Source: Jacaranda mimosifolia
Lineage: Eukaryota; Streptophyta; Magnoliopsida; Lamiales; Bignoniaceae
Reading direction: 5' to 3'
Assembly: GCA_018894105.1 (NCBI GenBank)
Contig: CM032121.1
Coordinates: 27,752,230-27,816,229, forward strand
Length of the DNA: 64,000 bases
A model generated the notes under the pieces. It did not search any database and was not told the DNA's origin. It saw nothing but the letters and a program-made list of their open reading frames with translations. Shown here in pieces: positions 34,971 to 47,700 of the stretch. The translations under genes were made by a program, and so were the position numbers. Numbering within the stretch: the first letter of the stretch is position 1; every line of letters starts with the position of its first letter.

Positions 34971-35769
34971 ATGGCTAAAAATTCACTCCACATTATTTTG
35001 GAAACCAATAAGCTAACCAGGCCTAACTTCTGCGATTGGTTGAGAAACCTCAAGATTATTCTAGATTTTAAAAAGATGACTTATGTGCTTAATTAAAGTC
35101 CATCGGACACCATTGGTGATGATGCCACTGAAGAAGCACTTGAATTGTTCACGAAGTTTGTGGATAATGGTCTACAAAAAAGATGCATCATGATGGCTTC
35201 TATATGTAATGAGCTACAAAAGTCTCATGAGCATATGAAATGTGCAAATGAGATCTACTTATACCTACAAGAGTTGTATGGTGTTTAAACTAGACATGAA
35301 ATGTTCTTATTATCTGAATAGCCCTTTAGGACAAGAATGAATGAGAGCACAAGTGTCCATGATCATAGGCTAAAGATGATTGGGCTCATTGAGAAGCTAG
35401 GTCAATTGCACGTTATCATGGACAATGAGCTCTATGTGGATTTGATCCTTCAATCATTAACTAGTTCATTCAACCAATTCATTATGAACTTTAATATGTC
35501 CAAGCAAAAAATTGACGATTAATGAATTGGTGAACATGTTGGTGATGGCCGAGGCGACAATGAAAAAAGACAAACTTCTTATGCTTGCTTTCTCTTCCAA
35601 GTCTAAGGGCCCTAGGGGTCCAGGAAAGGGAGGTAAAAGGAAAAATAGTTCTTCCTCTATGGGAAAGCAACCCTTGAAGATTTTGAGGGGAATCAAGAAA
35701 AAGAAAGAGGCTAAAATCGATGCTACTTGTTTCCATTGTGTTGGAAAAGGAATTGCAAAGCTTACTTAA
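34971..35769 (+). pseudogene. copia gag (O2)
   Basis: ATG at 34971. It opens MAKNSLHIILETNKLT and WLRNLKIIL, then VLN and a stop, DTIGDDATEEALELFT, ELQKSHEHMK, and later MIGLIEKLGQLHVIMDNEL (35337-35522) and the KKKEAKIDATCFHC zinc knuckle (near 35720). The His and last Cys of the knuckle are lost (CVGKGIAKLT). Broken by stops and at least one shift. Confidence 0.87.
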
Positions 35770-38700
35770 GCACCATTGAGAAAGGTATGTACTTTACTGA
35801 AGTGCACTTAATGATAAATTCTTCCCCATAGGTATTTGATACTGCATGTTCTTACCTTTGTAATTCATTATAGGGGATGGAAAGAAGAAAGAGTCCTAAT
35901 GAAGGTGATATGATCCTTCGCCTTGGAAATAGAGCAAAAGTTGCGCCCATGGTTGAACGCGCAATCAAATTAGACTTGGGGAACACTTGCATTGTACTTG
36001 ATCCTTGTTTCTATGTACCCTCTCTGGTTAAGAACATTATTTCTATTCCCATTTTGGATAATGAAGGATATGATTTTTCTATATCTAATGGGATGTTGAA
36101 AATATTAAAGAATGATTCTTTAATTGCACAAGGTACATTAAACAATGGATTGTATGTTTTGGATTCTCAACCTTCATTGATGCAAATTCAATCAAGTAAA
36201 AGAAAATTAAATAACCAAGAAGATGCCATTTTGTGGCATGCAAGACTTTGACATATTTCTAAAAATAGGATGAAGATGTTAAAAGCTTTCAAAGCACTAA
36301 ATGTTAGTGGCATAGAGGATCTTCCTACTTGTGAATCTTGTTTGAAAGGAAAAATGACCAAGGCTCTTTTGTAGGACAAATGGAGTGAACCACAAGTCAT
36401 TTGGATTTGATCCCTATTGATGTTTACACCCCACTAAGAGTTAGCGTGAGAGGAGACTATTCTTACTTCATTACCTTCACTGATGACTATACTCGGTTTG
36501 GACATGTGTATCTTATGAAGCACAAGTCTGAAGCTTTTGAAAAGTTCAAAGAATATTGAAATGAAGTAGAAAAGTAAAATGGACTAAGTATTAAAGCTCT
36601 TGAATCAGATCGAGAAGGAGAATACTTGAGTACTGAATTCTTGGATTATCTAAAGGAGAATGGGATTCTTTCTCAATGGACTCCACCTGGCACACCCCAA
36701 CATAATGCAGTAGCTAAGAGGAGAAATCATAACTTGTTGGACATGGTACGTTCCATGATGAGCTTTTTTGATGTCTTATATCCTTTTGGGGATACGTCTT
36801 ATTAATGACGGTTAATTTACTAAATATAGTACCTTCAAAGTTGGTGCCAAAGATACAACATGAGATGTGGTTTGGCAAATCACCCTCTTACACTTTTCTA
36901 GGTGTTTGCGGATCTCCCGCTTACGTCAAGCGATTAGTAGGAGACAAGTTGGATAGTAGATCCACTTTGTGCAAGTTTGTGGGATGCCCAAGAGAGTCTT
37001 TGGGTTATTACTTTTATGATCCTTTGGAACAAAAGGTTTTTGTTTCAAGGAACGCCTACTTTTTAGAAAATGAACTTCTATGAGATAAAAATAGTGTTGT
37101 TGTTCAACTTGATGAAGTTCAAGATGATCATCAAATCCCATAAGCAGTGGAAAGAAAGGAGCAATAAAAGCCTTACATACGACCTTTGAGAAGGTCGGAT
37201 AGAATCAAGAAGCAACCCAAAAGGTTTTGGATTACTTCATGAGACGGGCCAATTGGATAGTAATCCAAAGACTTATGAGAAAGCTATGTTAGATATAGAT
37301 TCAAGACATTAGCTTGACGCCATAAAATCCGAAATGGACTTCATGTACTCTAACAAAGTATGGACTTTGGTAGATCCACATAAGGGTATAATACGCATTG
37401 GTTGCAAATGGATCTATAAGCAAAAGCTAAGAGTCGATGGAAAGGTAATAACCTTTAAGGTGTGACCAGTGGCAAAGGGTTATACTGAAAGACTCAGTAT
37501 TGATTTTGAGGAAACCTTCTCACTGGTCATTATGCCTAAGTCCATTAGGATTTTACTTGCCGTAGCCGCATATTATGATTATGAGATATGACAAATATAT
37601 GTGAAAATCGCTTTCCTCAATGGAAACATTGAAGAAGGAATCTATATGGAGCAACCACAAGGTTTTAGATCCAAAAGGAGTAAGCAAAAGGTTTACAAAC
37701 GCGAGAGATCCATTTATAGACTCAAATAGGCATCTTGAAGTTGGAATATACATTTTGATAAGACAGTCAACTCATTTGACTTTGTCAAAAAATGTGTATG
37801 AACTTTGTGTGTACAAGAAAGCTAGTGGGATTAGTGTATAGTTTATTGTGCTTTCTGTCGATAATATTCTTCTCATCGAGAATGAGAGAGCAATGTTAAA
37901 GTGTACTAAAGCATAGTTATCTACTCAATTCTCCATGAAGGATTTGGGAGAAGCATCCTACATATTAGGAATACGTATCTATAGAGATAGATCGAGGATG
38001 GTGCTGGGGCTTTCTCAAACACCATACATTGACAAGATACTAAAGAAGTTTACTATGGAAGAATCTAAGAAAAGGTTCCTCCCTATGGGACATGGTCTTT
38101 GTCTCTCCAAGTCTATGGCCCCTAAGACTAACGAAAAGGGACATAGAATATCCCACATACATTATGTGTCCGCTATAAGGAGCATAATGTATGCCATTCT
38201 ATGTATAAGTCCGGATGTTGCACACGCTCTAAGTGTTACAAGTCGCTTTCAATCTGACCCTGGTGAATGTCACTGGATGGCCGTTAAAGCAATCCTTAAG
38301 TACCTGAGAAGAACTAAGGATTTCTTTTTGGTATATGGCAATGGAGAATTGAAACTCGAGGGGTTTTTGGTTTCTAGATTTCAATCCGATGTAGATGACC
38401 TAAAATCCAGTTTTGGATTCATATTTTACCTTAATGGCAGCGAGTGAGTTGGAAGAGTTCAAAACAAGATACCACGGATGATTCAACCGTGGAGACGGAA
38501 TATATTGCAGGTTCGAAAGCTGCAAAGGAAGGTGTTTGGATGATAAAATTCTTCCAAGAGTTGGATGTAGTGCCTAGCATTGCTGAGCTAGTTGTCGTCT
38601 TTTGTGACAACAATAGGGCAATAGCGCAAGCTAAAGAACTAAGATCTCATCAACGATCCAAGCACATTTTGAGGTGATATCATTTTATCTAGGAGATCAT

Positions 38701-38839
38701 TGATAGAAGCGACATTCGAGTGGAGAGGGTTGCCTAAGAAGAGAATATAGCAGATCTACTGACTAAACCCATAATGCAAAAGGTCTTTAAAGGACATCTT
38801 GAGAATATGGGTCTTAAGACTATAGGGAATTGGTGTTAA
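35770..38839 (+). pseudogene. copia pol: protease to RNase H (O2)
   Basis: Protease VFDTACSYLC (about 35838-35866), pre-integrase LDNEGYDFSISNGML and LWHARL (35877-36251), integrase with the Glu of the DDE triad replaced by Lys (AVAKRRN near 36715), and KLVPKIQHEMWFGKSPSY (36805-37083). RT has the active-site YVDD altered to SVDN (near 37856), so it is dead twice over. RT end and RNase H (37935-38677) carry YIDKILKKFTMEESKK and ETEYIAGSKAAKEG. Stop at 38837-38839. Confidence 0.88.
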
Positions 38840-38853
38840 GGCAAGTGAGAGAT
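38840..38853 (+). promoter_or_regulatory. Polypurine tract of O2
   Basis: ggcaagtgagagat, directly before the LTR start tgttggaata. One base differs from the tract of A, E and F. Confidence 0.82.
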
Positions 38854-39188
38854 TGTTGGAATAGTGCCCTGCAGCCAATTAGATTGCCATGTAAACTATT
38901 TCACTTGTGATACAATCTTGATTGAATGATATTCATTATAAATGGCCATCTTCATCTTATGCTTATTTAGTTCACTTGCATTTGGTTGAAGCCCTTTGAT
39001 CACACATGACTATGGGACTTGGTCAGGCACTGGGTGGTGGTCATGAAACAAGTCTTACACGATCATGATCTTAAAATCTTCCTAGTCGTAGAATCTTATG
39101 AGACAGGGCATCTAAGATTCAGATATACTTGTACTAACGATGCATAAATCCAAGGGTTAGATATTGCTCTGTTTCATGAGCAATCTAT
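38854..39188 (+). repeat. 3' LTR of O2, first 335 bp
   Basis: Starts tgttggaatagtgccc. It follows the family U3 (gacttggtcaggcactgggt, gatcttaaaatcttcctagt) to gagcaatctat, where element C begins. The remainder is not found in the window. Confidence 0.85.
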
Positions 39189-39808
39189 TGAAAGTGCTAT
39201 GGCCGAGATAAGCCAAACAAATTCAAAATTAAATAGAAAATATCGATCCAAAGCAACATCCCCAGGCATATATCATACAACATAAATGGATTAATCAGAG
39301 GATACCAACCTGAATCGCTCAAAATCCAAGGAGATGATGGATGATCCTTCCTATCACAGATTTCCGGCAGTTTCTGGCACAGCAGAGAAAAAGGAGAATA
39401 TCTTCCAATTCCGACCTCCAAATTAAATTAGGAAAAATTATCAAGAAATCTAACTCAAATTCAGATCTTCTGTGAAAAAATTGGCTCAAATATCCATCGG
39501 ATCGCTCCAGGAGAAAATCGTGAAGTGGACTGTTCTGCAGAAACCTTTTCTGGAATTGAGTGGCCTCACTTGTGGTCACCTCCAATGCAAGTCCACACAC
39601 CTTAAAGCAATCCTAGAACATACAGATCTTTAGCTGGAGCAGATCTGGAGTTTTTTGGTGGAGAAGGAGGTTTTGAGTGAGAGAGAGAATTGATGGAAGT
39701 TAGATCTCTACTAACTTTTGAGAGAATTTTGGAGGAAGAATTTAGCTTGCAAAATTCAGAATTTTGGCTAATGAATCTGGACTTATTTTTGGCCACTCCA
39801 CCTCCCCT

Positions 39809-39854
39809 TATATAGAGGTGTGAGAGGTGTGATGCCAAGGTGGCATCACACCTC
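39809..39854 (-). promoter_or_regulatory. LTR TATA box with 14-bp palindrome (C)
   Basis: ttatatagag, then gaggtgtgatgcca (39824-39837) and tggcatcacacctc (39841-39854), a perfect 14-bp inverted repeat with loop agg. Confidence 0.65.
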
Positions 39855-40651
39855 CCATGCTAAGGGGGGGACCGAAAATTCCAAGGGCATAATTGTAAGT
39901 CAGTAATTCCACTATCATGTGGTCTCGCCAACTTGCTTAATTGGAATCCAATTCCAGTTAATTCAAATCATATTTGAATTCTTCCCTCCAATAATATATT
40001 CTTCTATTAATTAAATTAATCCAATTAATTTAATTAATTCAACTTGATTTAACAATTAAATCAAGCAAACTTAACTTTTTAAGTTTTCTTTAGTTATTCA
40101 ACTATCAATGTGGCTCAAATAATCAACTCCTTAATTATTTGCCTAATTTAACTCCTTAAATTAGTTGATCAATTTAACACTTAAATCAATCAAGCCATAA
40201 TTGATCTTGAAATCTCTCTCTCAAAATCAGTCCCTTAAGAGAGACGTATTTTCTAACACTTAGAAATTCTTCTTTCACCACTTAGAAAAGTTCAAGGCTT
40301 TTGTGTGTGACCCATTGGGTTAAACCATTCATCGGACATAGGCTCACAACTCCTTGTGACTTTTGAATATCAAATATTCATTCTAGTTTAAAACTCCTTT
40401 TAAACTAGTCGACTCGATTCAATCGATCTCTATCAATTGAAGAGTACCTAATCTCCATTGTCAATGTCCAACCTCAAGCCCATGGAGCCCAACTAATTGG
40501 TCGAAATGAATGTCTCTATATGAACCTTTTAAAGCTCTACGCGTTCCATGCAAATACGGTCCTTCCATCTCGTATCTCCATGAAAGAGGCCTAGGGCAAG
40601 ATACTTGTCGGCTCCCTAATAGCCTCAATTATATGCTTCTATTCTAAATGT

Positions 40652-40843
40652 TCAATTTCGATGTATGACCTTATCTTTTGGAAAACTCTTTTCCCAAACT
40701 GTCATACCACCTTGCGCAAGGATTTCTGGAATATGATCATTATAGAATATATAGGAGATGTACTCGCCCTTCACAAAAGCGAGGAGTCGGATTCCATCTT
40801 GGATCTCATAAACCTCCATGCCAAGTAGCTCATACCCAATCAT
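40652..40843 (-). CDS. Small open frame in LTR U3 (C), 63 codons
   Basis: ATG at 40841-40843. It encodes MIGYELLGMEVYEIQDGI, then LLAFVKGEYISYIFYND and EILAQGGMTVWEKSFPK. Not recognised as any family. No signal peptide, membrane segment or metal-binding motif; mixed charge. The same frame is intact in F (59499-59672), open but shortened in D, open without Met in B, and broken in A and E. It runs in the sense direction of the LTR. It could be a real U3-encoded peptide or a chance frame preserved by overall LTR similarity. Confidence 0.3.
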   Translation of the reverse strand: MIGYELLGMEVYEIQDGIRLLAFVKGEYISYIFYNDHIPEILAQGGMTVWEKSFPKDKVIHRN

Positions 40844-41372
40844 ACCCCGAACGGCCCGCTGGGTGACCAGGGATAAGTCAAAGCATGAGGATCGGACACA
40901 AGGTTACAATGGATCATCAGGTCAAAGGACTAATTTATATGCACTAGCGTAAGCAGGAGAGCTTGCCACTACCGACTTGCCACTACGGCTACCTAGTGGA
41001 GTCTCTGGTGGGTCTTCAGTGCCTTGTTCTCTAACAAGCACCCACTAACATGCACCCGTATCATATACAGTTGCTCATGGAACGGAGCAATATCCAACTC
41101 TTTGGATTTATGCATTGTTAGTGCAAGTCTGTCCGGATCTTAGATGTCCCGTCTCGTAAGATCCTATGACTTGAAATATTTAAGATCACGACCGTGTAAG
41201 ACTTATTCCATGATCACCACCCAGTGAACTGACTAAGTCCCGTAGTCATGTGTGATCTAAGGACTTCATCCAAATGCCAGTGAAGTAATATAATGCATAA
41301 GATGAATGTGGCCATATGTAAGATATCATTCAATCAAGATTTTCTCTTTAGAAAATAGTTTTACAAAGCCAT

Positions 41373-42423
41373 CGAGAATTGAGTACATAACAATGTTTTA
41401 GTACACTCTAACATTTCTCTCTCATTTCTAATGACAAGAATGTCATCAATATAAAGCACATAAACTGTACACAACTCCCATTAGCCTTCATGTACACATA
41501 AGGTTCATACACATTTTTGACAAGGCCAACGATTTAACTGTCTTGTCAAAATGTATGTTCCAACTTCGGGTTGCCTATTTGAGTCCATAAATGAATCTCT
41601 CGAGTTCGCAAACTTTTTGCTCACTCCCTTTAGATGTAAAACCTTGTGATTGGTCCATATAGGTTTCTTGTTCAATGTTTTCATTAAGGAAAGTGATTTT
41701 TACATCCATTAGCCATATCTCATAGTCATGATATGTGGCTATGGCAAGTAAAATCCTAATGGATGTAGGCATAGCCACCGGTGAAAAAGTTTCCTCAAAA
41801 TCAATACTGGGTCTTTAAGTGTAACCCTTTACCACTAGTGGTACCTTAAAGGTCACAACCTCTCCATGAACTCCTAGCTTTCTCTTATAGATCCACTTGC
41901 AACTAACGAGTACTATATCCTTTGTTGGATCTACCAAAGTCCATACTTTGTTGGAGTACATAGAAACCATTTTAGATTCATAGCATCAAGCTAATGTCGC
42001 AAATCTATGTCCAATATAGCTTCTTCATAGGTTTTCAAATCATTATCCGATTATCCCATCTCATGAAAGAATCCGAACCTTTTGGGTTGCTTCTTGATTC
42101 AGTCCGACCTTCTCAGTGGTTGTGATTCAGTCCAACCTTCTCAGTGGTTGTGTGTAATGCTTTTGATGCTTACTTATTTCTACCGCTTGTGGGATTTGTT
42201 GATCATCTTGAACTTTATCAAGTTCAACAACAATGCCATTTCTACCTAATAGAAATTCCTTTGTCAAAAAGCAGGCATTTCTCGAAACAAACACCTTTTG
42301 TTCTGATGGATCATAAAAGTAATAACCCAAAGGCTCTCTTGGGTATCTCATATACTTGCACAAGGTGGATCTACTATCCAATTTGTCTTCTACTAGTCGC
42401 TTGATGTAAGCGGGAGATCCCTA
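41373..42423 (-). pseudogene. copia pol fragment: N-terminal RT and integrase end (C)
   Basis: Runs from LYIDDI (near 41440-41455) through DVKITFLNENIEQETYMDQ (41575-41778) to the post-integrase region with EPLGYYFYDPSEQKVFVSRN (42127-42381). A 28-bp tandem duplication (42096-42123 and 42124-42151) shifts the frame between the two domains. The integrase catalytic core is not included. Confidence 0.85.
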
Positions 42424-44722
42424 TGAAATAAGGTGTAAGCCATAGATCCAATTAAAAATATTTAAAAATTAAAATCAAACCTGATTACACCTCCCCAAGG
42501 ATCTAATTCATGCATCTAAAGTAGATTTAGATAAGAAAATTACCTAGAAAGCAAAATCTAACCAAAGCGATGAAGACTTACTTAAACTCCTTCAATGTAG
42601 TCTCCCTGGCGTATCAGCTTGTGGACAACTTTTGCCCAACCAAAATATCTCAAAATTAGCTGAAATTTGGACAGGAAATGACCAACATCTTGATGAGGTC
42701 ACCAAATTGGAAAAGGAGTTTTTCAAAGATGAGGTCATAAACTGGAATCGAACATTGGGAATAGAAACATAGCAATGAGGCTATTAGGGAGCTGACAAAT
42801 ATCTTACCCTAAGCCTCTTTTGGGGGGATAGGAGACAGAAGGACCATATTTACACGACAAGCGTAGAGCTAGAATGGTTCTCCAAAAGCATTCATTTCGA
42901 CTAATTAATTAGGCTCTATGGGCTTGAGGTTGGACATCGACCATGGAGATTGGGTACACTTCAATTAATGAGATTAATTGAATTGAGTCGATTAGTTTAA
43001 AAAGAGTTTTAAACTAAAATGAATATAAGATATTCAAAAGTCACAAAGAGTTGTGAGCCCGTATCCAATGAATGGTAAAACCTATTGGGTCACACATAAA
43101 ATCCAAATAGCTTCCAAAATTGGTAGAGTAATTATCTAAGTGTTAGAAAAGTCACCTCTTTGGTGATCGATTTTCAAGGGTCCAATCTAACGGTCAATTT
43201 TGATTTGATTAATTTAAGTGTTAAATTAATCAACTAATTTAAGAGTTAAATTAGACCAATAATTAAGGAGTTAATTATTTGGTAATATGTTGACCATCAA
43301 TTGGACAAGTTGATTTAAAGAGTTAAGTTGACTAAATTAAGCTTAAGAGTTAAGCTTGTTTGATTTAAGAGTTAAATCAATGGTTAATTAATTAAATTAA
43401 AGTGTTTAATTTAATTAATGAGAAGAATACATTTTGGAGGGAAATTTTAATTGAATTTTTCATTTAAATTAGCATCTTAATTAATTTGGAATTAGATTCC
43501 AAATGAAATTGAAATGCATATGAAATTCAAGTAACATTTGAATTTGAATTTTGCCAACTTGGCATGCCACTTGGGCGGTCACCTTGAGGAAGGTGTGATG
43601 CCAACTAGCATCACACCTTCCACCCTCTATATATAGATATAGAGAGCATGCAAAATTGGAATTTGATTTCCGAATAGTGTGAGAATTAGATTCTTACATT
43701 CCCTCTAAAATCTCTTTCTATGCATTGCATCATGAGTTGAAGCTTTGCATTTCTTCTTCTTCCCAACCTGAAAATTGGCCTCCTCTACCTCATTTTCTTT
43801 TCTCTAACTCCAGCTTCTAATGAGGGGAAGTTCGAAGATTGTTTGGTGTGTGGATCATATTAGTTTTGGAGATCTACCTGCAACAGCTTTTGGTTAGTGA
43901 TGTTTTATGGAGTGATCCAGAAGGTATTTTGGCTCCAATTTTTCACAGTAGCTTCCCCTGTGTGTGAAGGTGTTCCAGATTTAATTTTTGTGATTTTTGG
44001 TGCATTGTAACCTGGGCAAATGTTGCCATCTTTCTGCTGTGCTAGTTTAAGATAGTTTCTGGACTCATGAGAGATAGTTGATCTTCTCCTTGTTTTTGGG
44101 TGACAAGAGATAATTCTACATCCTAATCTGGATCTATAGCATGACTAGATCCTTGGTAGCTTGAGTAGTTGAGTTATTTTCAAGCTTATGAAGTTTTGAA
44201 TTATGGATCCTAATGCTACTCTTGCCTTCACCTCAGGTCAAAGGACTAATTATATGAACTTGCTTAAGCTGGAGAACTTGCCACTACCGACTTGCCACTA
44301 TGGCTATCTAGTGGATTCTCCGGCGGGTCTTCAGTACCTTATTCTCTAACAAGCACTCGCTAACTTGCAACCATATCACATATGGCATTGCTCATGAAAT
44401 GGAGCAATATCTAACTCCTTGGATTAATGCATCGTTAGTGCAAGTCTATCCAGATCTTAGATGCCCTTAGTCTCATAAGATCCTACGGCTTGGAAGATTT
44501 TAAGATCACAATTGTGTAAGACTTGTTTCATGATCACCACCTAGTGCATGACCAAGTCCCATTGTCTTGTGTGATCTAAGGGCTTCAACCAATTGCCAAT
44601 GAAGTAAATATGTGCATAAGATGAAGATGGCCATTTAAAGAATATCATTCAATCAATATTGTATCACAAGTGAAATGGTCTACAATGCCAACCTAATTGG
44701 CTTGCGGGGCACTATTCCAATA
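42424..44722. repeat. Mosaic LTR block with an inverted middle
   Basis: Three LTR pieces: 42424-42708 is minus-strand U5 (starts tgaaataagg); 42709-44230 is plus-strand LTR from mid-U3 to a true 3' end (cttgccttca); 44231-44722 is the minus-strand U3 end, finishing ttccaata before a polypurine tract. The first switch occurs at the palindrome ccaaattgg. The plus piece contains TATA, palindrome and palindrome array in good condition. The left piece resembles the solo LTR's U5 more than D's other LTR, so the block probably combines different copies. Confidence 0.75.
43588..43644 (+). promoter_or_regulatory. LTR palindrome and TATA box (mosaic, plus segment)
   Basis: Perfect 14-bp inverted repeat ggaaggtgtgatgc (43588-43601) and gcatcacaccttcc (43608-43621), then ctctatatatagatatagag (43625-43644). 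The cleanest example in the window. Confidence 0.7.
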
Positions 44723-44736
44723 ATATCCCACTTGTC
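44723..44736 (-). promoter_or_regulatory. Polypurine tract of element D
   Basis: Plus strand atatcccacttgtc, sense gacaagtgggatat, abutting the U3 end at 44722. Confidence 0.78.
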
Positions 44737-47700
44737 CTAAAGCCAATTCCCCATTATCTTAAGACATGTCTTCTCAAGATGTCGTTCAAAGATCTTTTGC
44801 GGTAGGGGTTTAGTCAATGAATATGCTATATTCTCTTCTGAGGCAACTCTCTCTACTCGGATGTCACCTTTATCAATAATCGCTTAGATAAAATGATATT
44901 GCCTCAAAATGTGTTTGGACCACTGATGAGATCTTGGCTCTTTAGCTTGTGTTACTGCTCAGTTGTTGTTATAGAAGACAACGGTTGGCTCATCAATGCT
45001 AAACACTACATCCAACTCTTGGATGATGTTTTTCGTCCAAACACCTTTCTTTGTAGCTTCCAAAGCTATAATATATTTTGCTTCGGTGGCTGAATTGGTC
45101 GTGGTGTCTTGTTTGGAACTTTTCCAACTCACCTTGCCGCCATTGAGGCAAAATATAAATCCAGAAGTGAATTTTTGCTCGTCTATATCAAATTGGAAAC
45201 TAAAATCTAAAAACCCATCAAGTTTCAATTCTCCATTGCAGTATACCAAAAATAATTCCTTAGTTCTTCTTAAGTACTTAAGGATTATTTTAACGGCCAT
45301 CCAATGACATTCACTGGGGTTGGATTGGAAATGGCTCGTAACACTTAGAGTATGTGCCGCATCAGGTCTCGTACATTGAACATCACACATTATGCTCCCT
45401 ATGGCGGATGCATAAGGTATATGTTACATTCTTTGTCTCTTGTCGTCAGCATTAGGGGTCATAGACTTGGAGAGACGAATGCCACATCCCAATGAGAGGA
45501 ATCCTCTCTTGGATTCCTCCATACTAAATCTCTTTAGTATCTTGTCGATGTACGGGGTTTGGAAAAGCCCCAAAATCCTCTTCGATCTATCTCCATAGAT
45601 ATACTCCTAATACGTAAAATGCTTTTGCCAAATCCTTCATGGAGAATTGAGTAGATAGCCACGCTTTAGTATACTCTAACATTTCTCTCTCATTTCCAAT
45701 GAGAAGAATGTCATCGACATAAAGCACAATAAATTATATGTTACTCCCACTAGCTTCTTGTACACACAAGGTTCATATATATTTTTGACAAAGCCAAATG
45801 ATTTGACTGTCTTGTCCAAACTTATGTTTCAACTTTCAGACGCCTATTTAAGTCCATAAATGGATCTCTGGAGTTTGCAAACCTTTTGCTCACTCCCTTT
45901 GGGTATAAAACCTTATGGTTGCTTTATATAGATTTCTTCTTTAATGTTTTCATTGAACAAATCAGTTTTCATATCCATTTGCCATATTTCATAGGCATAA
46001 TATGCAACTATGGCAAGTTAAATTTGAATAGACTTAGGCATTATGACTAGTGAAAAGGGTTCCTCAAAATTGATACCGAGTTTCAAAGGTCATAACTTCT
46101 CCATCGACTCATAGCTTTCGCTTGTAGATCTACTTGCAACCTATGGGAACAATTCCCTCCAGTGGATCTACCAAAGTCCATACTTTGTTGGAGTACATAA
46201 AGTCCATTTTGTATTTCATGGCCTCATACCACTGTCCCGAGTCTATATCTAACATAGCTTCCCCATAGGTCTTTGGATCACTATTTAATTTGGCCCGTCT
46301 CATAAAGAATTTTGAACCTTTTAGGTTGCTTCTTGACTCGGTCCGACTTTCTCAAAGGGTGCGTATAAGGCTCTTGTTGCTCATTTGTTTCCACCACTTA
46401 TGGGATTTGTCGATCATCTTGAACTTCATCAAGTTCAACAACAACACCATTTCTATCTAATAGAAATCTTTTTTCCAAAAATTGGGCGTTCCTCGAGACA
46501 AACACCTTTTGTTTCGGGGGGATCAGAGAAGTAATATCCTAAAGACTCTCTTGGGTATACCACAAACTTGCACAAGGTGGATTCATTGTCCAACTTGTCT
46601 CCTATTAATCGTTCCATGTAAGCGGGAGAACCCCCAAACCCTATGGTATTAGTAAGAGGGTCCTTTGCCATACCACATCTCATGTGGAATTTTGGGCACC
46701 GACTTTGCTGCCGTTTCTAAGGCATACCCCCAAAAGGATATGGACATATTGGAAAAGCTCATCTGGAATGTACCATGTCCAAAAGGTACGGTTTCTCCTC
46801 TCGGCTACTCCATTATGTTGGGGTGTGCCGGATGAAGTCTATTTAGATAATCTAAGAATTCTGTACTTAAGTATTCTACCCCTCAATCAAATCGAAGAGC
46901 TTTAATACTAAGTGCCTTTTGCTTTTCTACTTTATTTCTATACTCTTTGAACTTTTCAAAAGCTTCGGACTTGTACTTCATAAGATACACATGTCTGAAC
47001 TGACTATAATTATTTGTGAAGGTGATGAAGTATGAATAGCCTCATCTCACACTAACTCTTAGTAGAACACAAACATCTGTATAGATCAAATCCAAAGGAT
47101 TTTTGGTACGCTCCGTTTGTCTTACAAAAGGAGACTTGGTCATTTTCCCTTCAAACAGATTCACATGTAGAAAGGTCCTCAATGCCACTAACATTTAGTG
47201 CATAGAAAGTTTCTCCAGCCCTTTCCTAATCGGGGTTGAAATCTCAAAAATAAAAAAATGCCAAAATAGGAGTAAGACTTGACATTATAACAAAATGCCC
47301 AAAAAAATATCATATTCTTAAAGCAAAAACATAGACAGACTCATGTGAACGTGGAAAATATATTGGATTGAGAACTTCTAATTTTTTCATCCTATTTTTA
47401 GAAATATGTCCAAGTCTAGCATTCCAAATTATGGCATCTTCTTGGTTATCTAATTTTCTTTTGCTTGATTGAATATGCATAAGTGAAAATTGAGAATCAA
47501 GTATGTACAGTCCATTATATAATGTACCTTGTGCAATTAAAGAACCATTCTTTAATGCCTTTAACATCCCATTCAATATAGAAAAAAAAGTTATCCTTCA
47601 TTAATAAGAATGGGAATAGAAATAATGTTTTTCACAAAGTTGGGTACATAATAAACCGGATCAAGTACAATACAAGCATTCCCTAAGTCTAACTTGATTA

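Larger units (their letters stand above)
34913..39188 (+). mobile_element. Ty1/copia element O2, fused to O1
   Basis: Plus-strand element that begins abruptly in the leader, 58 bp before gag, immediately after the last codon of O1. It has gag, pol, polypurine tract and the first 335 bp of a 3' LTR, which C then cuts. Its 5' LTR, primer site and nearly all of its leader are missing, so a deletion or recombination joined two neighbouring elements. Confidence 0.85.
39189..41372 (-). repeat. LTR of element C (divergent subfamily)
   Basis: 2184 bp, starting tgaaagtgctatgg. U5 is unlike the other LTRs in the window. The U3 half from the TATA (about 39809) onward follows the family: palindrome 39824-39854, palindrome array about 40010-40200, and an open U3 small frame. 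The terminal ggcttgctgggcactattcc stretch is missing. Confidence 0.83.
39189..42423 (-). mobile_element. Truncated Ty1/copia element C, nested in O2 LTR
   Basis: Minus-strand remnant: one LTR joined directly to the RT-integrase part of pol. RNase H, the polypurine tract and the LTR tip (about 50 bp) are deleted at about 41372, and everything upstream of the integrase C-terminal region is lost at 42423, where the mosaic LTR starts. tctat (39184-39188) would be its target site; no second copy is visible. Confidence 0.8.
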
